Positions 59,735-64,000 of a stretch of 64,000 nucleotides of DNA are shown in pieces. The notes under the pieces are model-generated. The model made no database searches and had not been told where the DNA came from. It saw only the letters and a list, made by a program, of their open reading frames with translations. Each line of letters opens with the position of its first letter. Within the stretch, counting starts at the first letter, position 1. The stretch is from contig NZ_JALPKO010000002.1 in NCBI RefSeq assembly GCF_023195885.1, positions 310,001 through 374,000 of the forward strand, given 5' to 3'. This DNA is from Methylonatrum kenyense (GTDB taxonomy: Bacteria; Pseudomonadota; Gammaproteobacteria; Nitrococcales; Aquisalimonadaceae). A program made the translations under genes and the position numbers.

Positions 59735-62700
59735 ATGGGTGATGTGATTGCGACGGTGACGTTTATCCAGGGTGAGGTCATTGCACGGGCGCCGGATGGC
59801 TCCGAACGGGTCCTCCAGATCGGCGACGAGATCCGCGAAGGCGAGGTCATCATCACCAGCGCCGGCGGACGCGTCGAATTCGACTTCGTCGATGGCGGCT
59901 TCTATGTCATGACCGAAGATGAAGAACTCACCGCGTCGATCGAGCTTGCCCAGGACACCGCGCCGACCGATGACGAGGCAGTCACCGATGACGACGTCGT
60001 TGCGGAAGTGCTTGAGGCCCTCGAAGGCGACGAGGACCTGCTGGAGGTCCTGGAAGACCCGGCTGCCGGCCCGGGCGGCGGCGACGGTGCCGGCGGCGGC
60101 CGCAGCTTCGTCCAGCTCGCCCGCATCAGCGAGCTCACCGGTGACTTGAGCTTTGCTTTCGGACAGAACGAACCGGGTGCATTTACCGGTTCCGAGGAAG
60201 AACTCTTTACCGAAGTGGCGGAAGACGAAACCACGCCGTCCACCGAACCCGAACCGCCCGCTGAAACGCCGGCATCGGGAAGCATCTCGGTGCTTTTCGA
60301 AGTGGGTTTTGCCACCAACTTGGAAATTCCCGACCGCCCGGTGCTTGAAGCCTTTGCTGTCGAGGGCGGCGAGCGAGATGTTGGTGACGACGTGCGCCTG
60401 GCACCGAGGAACCCGGACTCCACGGGGCTCGAAGGCAGCATTTCCGGCACGACCGAGAATGTCCCTGCTGGCAATGAGGTGACGATTGTCATCACTGACA
60501 GTGACGGCAACACCCTGGAAGTCGATGGTCCGGTAACGGTCCAGGAAGACGGCAGCTATGCAGTTGACGGCATCGACCTGTCCAGCTTAGTTAATGGTGA
60601 GCTGACTGTTGATGTGAGCGTTGCCGACCCGAACGGCGATACGCAGACCGACACGACCACCGGCGAAATCTTCGACGCGCCGATGGCCGACATCACCTTC
60701 AACGTGACCGCATCCGGCTTCGTAGACGGCGAAGGCTCCCCTGACATCGTACTTAACGGCTCCGTCAGCACGGAATCCACGCTCGATCAAACCATCACCG
60801 TGACTATCAGCGGGCCTGAAGGCTTCGAAGATGTGTCGTTCGACGTCGTTGCCGACGCGAATGGTTTCTGGGAAGCCAGCGAAGACGATTTGAACGCCCT
60901 GGATCTGGAAGACGGTGCGGAATATACCGCTTCGGTGACTTTTGATGATGGGCGTGGCGAGGCCACTGGTAGCAGTGCTTCCGGATTCGACCTTCCGTCC
61001 GTAGAGATCGATTATGGTCTGGAGTCGGAAGCGCTTCTTGTCGACGAACGCTTCCTCGATAACGGAACAGCCGCCGGTGAGGGTGAACCGACTGACTCAG
61101 GGGTCATACGCATCGATTCCGCGGGCGGCTTCACATCAGTAAGTATCGCCGGTCAGAAGGTCGAATTCTCGACTTTGGCAAACGACCTGCCCAGCGTCGG
61201 CGTGATTTCCACGGAAAAAGGTGAGGTAACCCTTACAAACTTCGAGGAGGTCAGTGATGGTGTTTACGACCTGACTTTCGATTATCTGCTCACTGAGAAC
61301 AGTCTCGAACACAGTTCCGAAGTGCCACGGGACCAGATTTCGAAAGATCCGATTGACGTTAGCGTTGAGGTGGCGGGGAATACTGCGACCTCTCAAATAG
61401 ATGTCACGATCGTCGATGATGTGCCGGTGGACAATAAGGATGCCGAGGCTGCTCTGAGCGTCCTGGTCAGCGAAATCGATCAGAACTTCGTCGATAGTGA
61501 CGGCGAGTCTGTCGACGCACCCAAGGCCTCCGGCTCCTTCGATGCCGACTGGGGTGCCGACGGTCCGGCTGATGACGACGCCATCCAGTTCGGCATTGTC
61601 GGTGATGAAAGCAGCCTTGTGGGCTTCGCCGAGGCCGCGACGGAACTGACCATTGAAGGCACCTACGGCAGCCTGGTGGTCACCGACGATGGTGAGGGCA
61701 GTTTCAGCTATACCTACACGTTGAAAGACGACGCCGGCGCGGCCGTGCTTGAGGCTGGTAGCCCACAGGATGTGTTCACCTATGTGCTCACCGACGGTGA
61801 CGGAGACACTGTCGACACCAACCTCACCTTCGATATCTCCGCCGAGCTACTCGAGTTCGACGGCCCGCGTATCGAGGGTCTGGTCGGCGATGGCGGCGAC
61901 GCTACCGTCTACGAAGCCTTCCTCGAAGGCGGCACCCGGGTGGGCCCCGACAACGGCAACACCGACAACGGCAGCTTCAACATCATCGCCGCCGCAGGCG
62001 TGGCCAGCCTGGCATTCGCCGGCGGGGACACGGACGCCGGAACAGACTTCAGCGCCTCGTTCGATCTCGGTCAGCTCGAAGATGCCGCCGAGTCAGAGCC
62101 CCTGACCGTCACCACCACCAAGGGTGTGCTGTCGATCACCGGCTTCACCGACAATGAAAACGGCACCTACACCGTTAACTACAGCTACGAGCTCACCGAA
62201 ACGGCTGATCACCCCGAACAGGGACGTGATGAACTCGAAAAGGATGTCATCGACGTCACCGTCACGGACAACGCCAACCGCACAGCCGAAAACTCCGTCG
62301 ACATCACCATCGTCGATGACGTGCCGGAATTTGAAGAGGGCGGCATTGACGATGCGGCGTTGTCGGCCGCCGAAGGCAGCAATTTCTCCGGTGACCTGAA
62401 CCTGACCATCGGCGCGGACAGCGAGGGCGCGTCGGTTCAGAACGTGACCCTGCAGGAGAATTCCGCTGGCTTCATCGAGGTGCAATACACAGAAAACGGA
62501 GCCAGCAAGTCAACGCTGTTGACTTCCGGTGGCAGTAAGCTGCAGTACGAATTCGATCAGGATGCGCAGCAGTTGATCGCCTTCAAAGAGGGCGAGAACA
62601 GTGATGATCCAGTGTTCACTATCGACTTCGATATCGAATCCGGCGACTACACTGTCAACGTGATTCAGGAGTTGGATGCGGTAGCAACGAGCTTTGTCGA

Positions 62701-64000
62701 TGCCAAGGTTCCGTCCAAGAAAGGCGGCGGCGTCGCACTGGATCTGACTCTGGATGGAACCGATCTCACCGCACAGTTCACGATGCTGAAAGGCGGGAAT
62801 GTCAACTGGTCGAATCAGGGGATTGGTGGTTCAAACAACCTGATCTCCGATGGCGACACGCTGGTTGCCAACTTTGATCAGGTGCTGACCGAGCTCAGTT
62901 TTACTGCGTCTCGCGGTCAAGGAAACTCCCAGACTGCAAAGTGGGAAATCTACCGTGATGGTGGGAAAGTCGGGGAGGGAACAGGTAACAGCATCGATTT
63001 TGCTTCCGGATTCGATGAGGTCCGCTTCCTTGGACATAGCGACAACCAGAGCAATTACCGTGTCAATGACTTCAGTGGCACCTATCAGGATGCCAACCTG
63101 AATTACGAACTGCCGGTGGACGTCACGGTGGTGGATGGTGACGGTGACCTCGCCGATTCCGATTTCGTCATCGATTTCACACCGGTGGGTCCCGACCTGG
63201 CGCAAGAACCGGCACCGGATCCGTTGCCGATTCCAGAAGCCACCGTGGATGTGGATCGGGAGATCGACTTCGAGACCGTTACGGTCCCGGGCAGTTTCGA
63301 GAACCTGGGCTCCGACGAGCCCGTTGGTGGCTCCGGCGACAATTTCTTCGACTCGCAGAACCCGGGCGTGGATAGCGGCTTCGCAACGCTGGATTTCGGT
63401 GCGGACAAGGCCGGGCAGATCGTCACCGTCTCCTGGACGCACCAAGCCTTCGGTGGCTGGGAAGACGGTGAAACCGGTCGCGGAGGCACCGAGGACATGT
63501 TCGAAGTCTTTGCCAACGACGCTCTGCTGGAAAAGTTCAACTACTACGATCCGCACAACAGCGACGACACGGTTTTCGATCCGGAGTCGCCGAGCTTCGA
63601 CGTGGTGCTGGATGAAAACGGCAAGGTGGAGTTGGAGTTCCGCGTGACCTCCACACATGTGGACGAGATCGTCAACGTCTCGGACATCTCGGCGAGCCTG
63701 ATGGCTGCCTCCTTCGTCTATCCGGTGACGCTCTCCGGCTCGATTGACGAGGGTTCCATCGAAACCTTCCTGGTGGATGTGGAAGGCGGGACGCTGGTGC
63801 AGAACGGCAACCCGCTGACGCTGAATGACGACGGCTTCTACGAACTCGATGGCGAGGACATTGCCGACCTTCAGGTCCGTCCCTTGGACGGTGCCGAGTC
63901 AATTTCGGTGAATACGCGGGCAATCTCGGACCAGGGCATGGAAAGCGCCTGGACGTCCGGCAGCGTGGACGTGCAGAACCTGGCGGCATCTGACAACAGC
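59735..64000 (+). CDS. LapA-type giant repeat adhesin, N-terminal part (3' end outside window)
   Basis: The gene is open from ATG 59735 (AGAGGA 8 bases upstream) to the window end: 1,422 residues and still incomplete. Residues about 1-140 are a LapA-like retention module (GDVIATVTFIQGEVIAR, LQIGDEIREGEVI, then FVQLARISELTGDLSF). Between them lies PAAGPGGG, with the di-alanine pair A110-A111, where LapG-type proteases cut LapA. The rest is very acidic, low in cysteine, and built of beta-sandwich repeats (Ig-like and T1SS-143-like: VTIVDDVP and ITIVDDVP boundaries, FTYVLTDGDGDTVDT). The protein should be exported by the upstream TolC-LapB-LapC system and held in the outer membrane. The C-terminal RTX secretion signal is expected beyond the window. 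Confidence 0.92.
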   Translation, partial: MGDVIATVTFIQGEVIARAPDGSERVLQIGDEIREGEVIITSAGGRVEFDFVDGGFYVMTEDEELTASIELAQDTAPTDDEAVTDDDVVAEVLEALEGDEDLLEVLEDPAAGPGGGDGAGGGRSFVQLARISELTGDLSFAFGQNEPGAFTGSEEELFTEVAEDETTPSTEPEPPAETPASGSISVLFEVGFATNLEIPDRPVLEAFAVEGGERDVGDDVRLAPRNPDSTGLEGSISGTTENVPAGNEVTIVITDSDGNTLEVDGPVTVQEDGSYAVDGIDLSSLVNGELTVDVSVADPNGDTQTDTTTGEIFDAPMADITFNVTASGFVDGEGSPDIVLNGSVSTESTLDQTITVTISGPEGFEDVSFDVVADANGFWEASEDDLNALDLEDGAEYTASVTFDDGRGEATGSSASGFDLPSVEIDYGLESEALLVDERFLDNGTAAGEGEPTDSGVIRIDSAGGFTSVSIAGQKVEFSTLANDLPSVGVISTEKGEVTLTNFEEVSDGVYDLTFDYLLTENSLEHSSEVPRDQISKDPIDVSVEVAGNTATSQIDVTIVDDVPVDNKDAEAALSVLVSEIDQNFVDSDGESVDAPKASGSFDADWGADGPADDDAIQFGIVGDESSLVGFAEAATELTIEGTYGSLVVTDDGEGSFSYTYTLKDDAGAAVLEAGSPQDVFTYVLTDGDGDTVDTNLTFDISAELLEFDGPRIEGLVGDGGDATVYEAFLEGGTRVGPDNGNTDNGSFNIIAAAGVASLAFAGGDTDAGTDFSASFDLGQLEDAAESEPLTVTTTKGVLSITGFTDNENGTYTVNYSYELTETADHPEQGRDELEKDVIDVTVTDNANRTAENSVDITIVDDVPEFEEGGIDDAALSAAEGSNFSGDLNLTIGADSEGASVQNVTLQENSAGFIEVQYTENGASKSTLLTSGGSKLQYEFDQDAQQLIAFKEGENSDDPVFTIDFDIESGDYTVNVIQELDAVATSFVDAKVPSKKGGGVALDLTLDGTDLTAQFTMLKGGNVNWSNQGIGGSNNLISDGDTLVANFDQVLTELSFTASRGQGNSQTAKWEIYRDGGKVGEGTGNSIDFASGFDEVRFLGHSDNQSNYRVNDFSGTYQDANLNYELPVDVTVVDGDGDLADSDFVIDFTPVGPDLAQEPAPDPLPIPEATVDVDREIDFETVTVPGSFENLGSDEPVGGSGDNFFDSQNPGVDSGFATLDFGADKAGQIVTVSWTHQAFGGWEDGETGRGGTEDMFEVFANDALLEKFNYYDPHNSDDTVFDPESPSFDVVLDENGKVELEFRVTSTHVDEIVNVSDISASLMAASFVYPVTLSGSIDEGSIETFLVDVEGGTLVQNGNPLTLNDDGFYELDGEDIADLQVRPLDGAESISVNTRAISDQGMESAWTSGSVDVQNLAASDNS

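Overview
The window is a GC-rich (roughly 60-65%), gene-dense stretch of a bacterial chromosome. Its backbone genes (prfC, nadK, cutA-dsbD, selO, an UPF0260 protein, an mtfA-like gene) are typical of Gammaproteobacteria, and many proteins are acidic, which suggests a marine, halophilic or haloalkaliphilic organism. The left 27 kb is devoted to C1 metabolism with archaeal-type cofactors (tetrahydromethanopterin and methanofuran/methylofuran), so the organism is very probably a methylotroph. That assignment is inference from gene content. No xoxF, fae or mtdB lies inside the window.

Region 1 (1-6.4 kb) holds the 3' part of a XoxJ-like periplasmic binding protein, an unknown exported protein, a dihydropteroate-synthase-like protein (candidate for the methanopterin pathway), an AcoR-type sigma-54 activator and a divergent HPPK-like protein. 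Region 2 (6.4-11 kb, minus strand) is an NAD-dependent molybdo-formate dehydrogenase operon with an unusual layout: a fused FdsG-FdsB flavoprotein, a separate ferredoxin-domain protein and a catalytic subunit without that domain. Region 3 (11-16.4 kb) has a pterin carbinolamine dehydratase and the fhcBADC operon for the formyltransferase/hydrolase complex. Region 4 (16.6-27.7 kb) encodes cofactor synthesis: beta-RFAP synthase, a COG2232-type ATP-grasp protein, Mch, an MptN-like glutamate ligase, a CitG-like protein, a HisA-like protein, MfnD-, MfnF-, MfnE- and MfnB-like methylofuran enzymes, a PabB-like protein that has lost its catalytic residues, and a DUF447 protein. Together, regions 2-4 would carry formaldehyde-level carbon on H4MPT through Mch and Fhc to formate, and then to CO2 plus NADH.

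A tRNA with anticodon CAT (27.8 kb) marks the end of the C1 block. Region 5 (28-53 kb) is mixed housekeeping and signalling: a hybrid histidine kinase with a REC-GGDEF partner, a degenerate PilZ protein, an alpha/beta hydrolase lipoprotein, a DUF4105 protein, DUF3015, SelO, a SnoaL-GGDEF protein, UspA, NAD kinase, an UMF1-type transporter, a membrane hydrolase with an apparent CTG start, a TetR-type regulator, two retropepsin-like proteins, CutA-DsbD-TlpA, TspO, RF3, TraB and MtfA. Region 6 (53.3-64 kb) is a LapA-type giant adhesin locus: a TolC-OmpA fusion, a LapB-type ABC transporter, a LapC-type adaptor, a LuxR-type regulator, and the N-terminal 1,422 residues of a repeat adhesin with a retention module and a di-alanine LapG-type cleavage motif. 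The adhesin gene runs off the window.

Non-coding features include a dispersed repeat family (3 copies), a second inverted-repeat element (2 copies), several strong terminator hairpins, an alternating-arm palindrome upstream of the histidine kinase, and a G-rich tract. I saw no insertion sequences, prophage genes, CRISPR arrays or rRNA genes.
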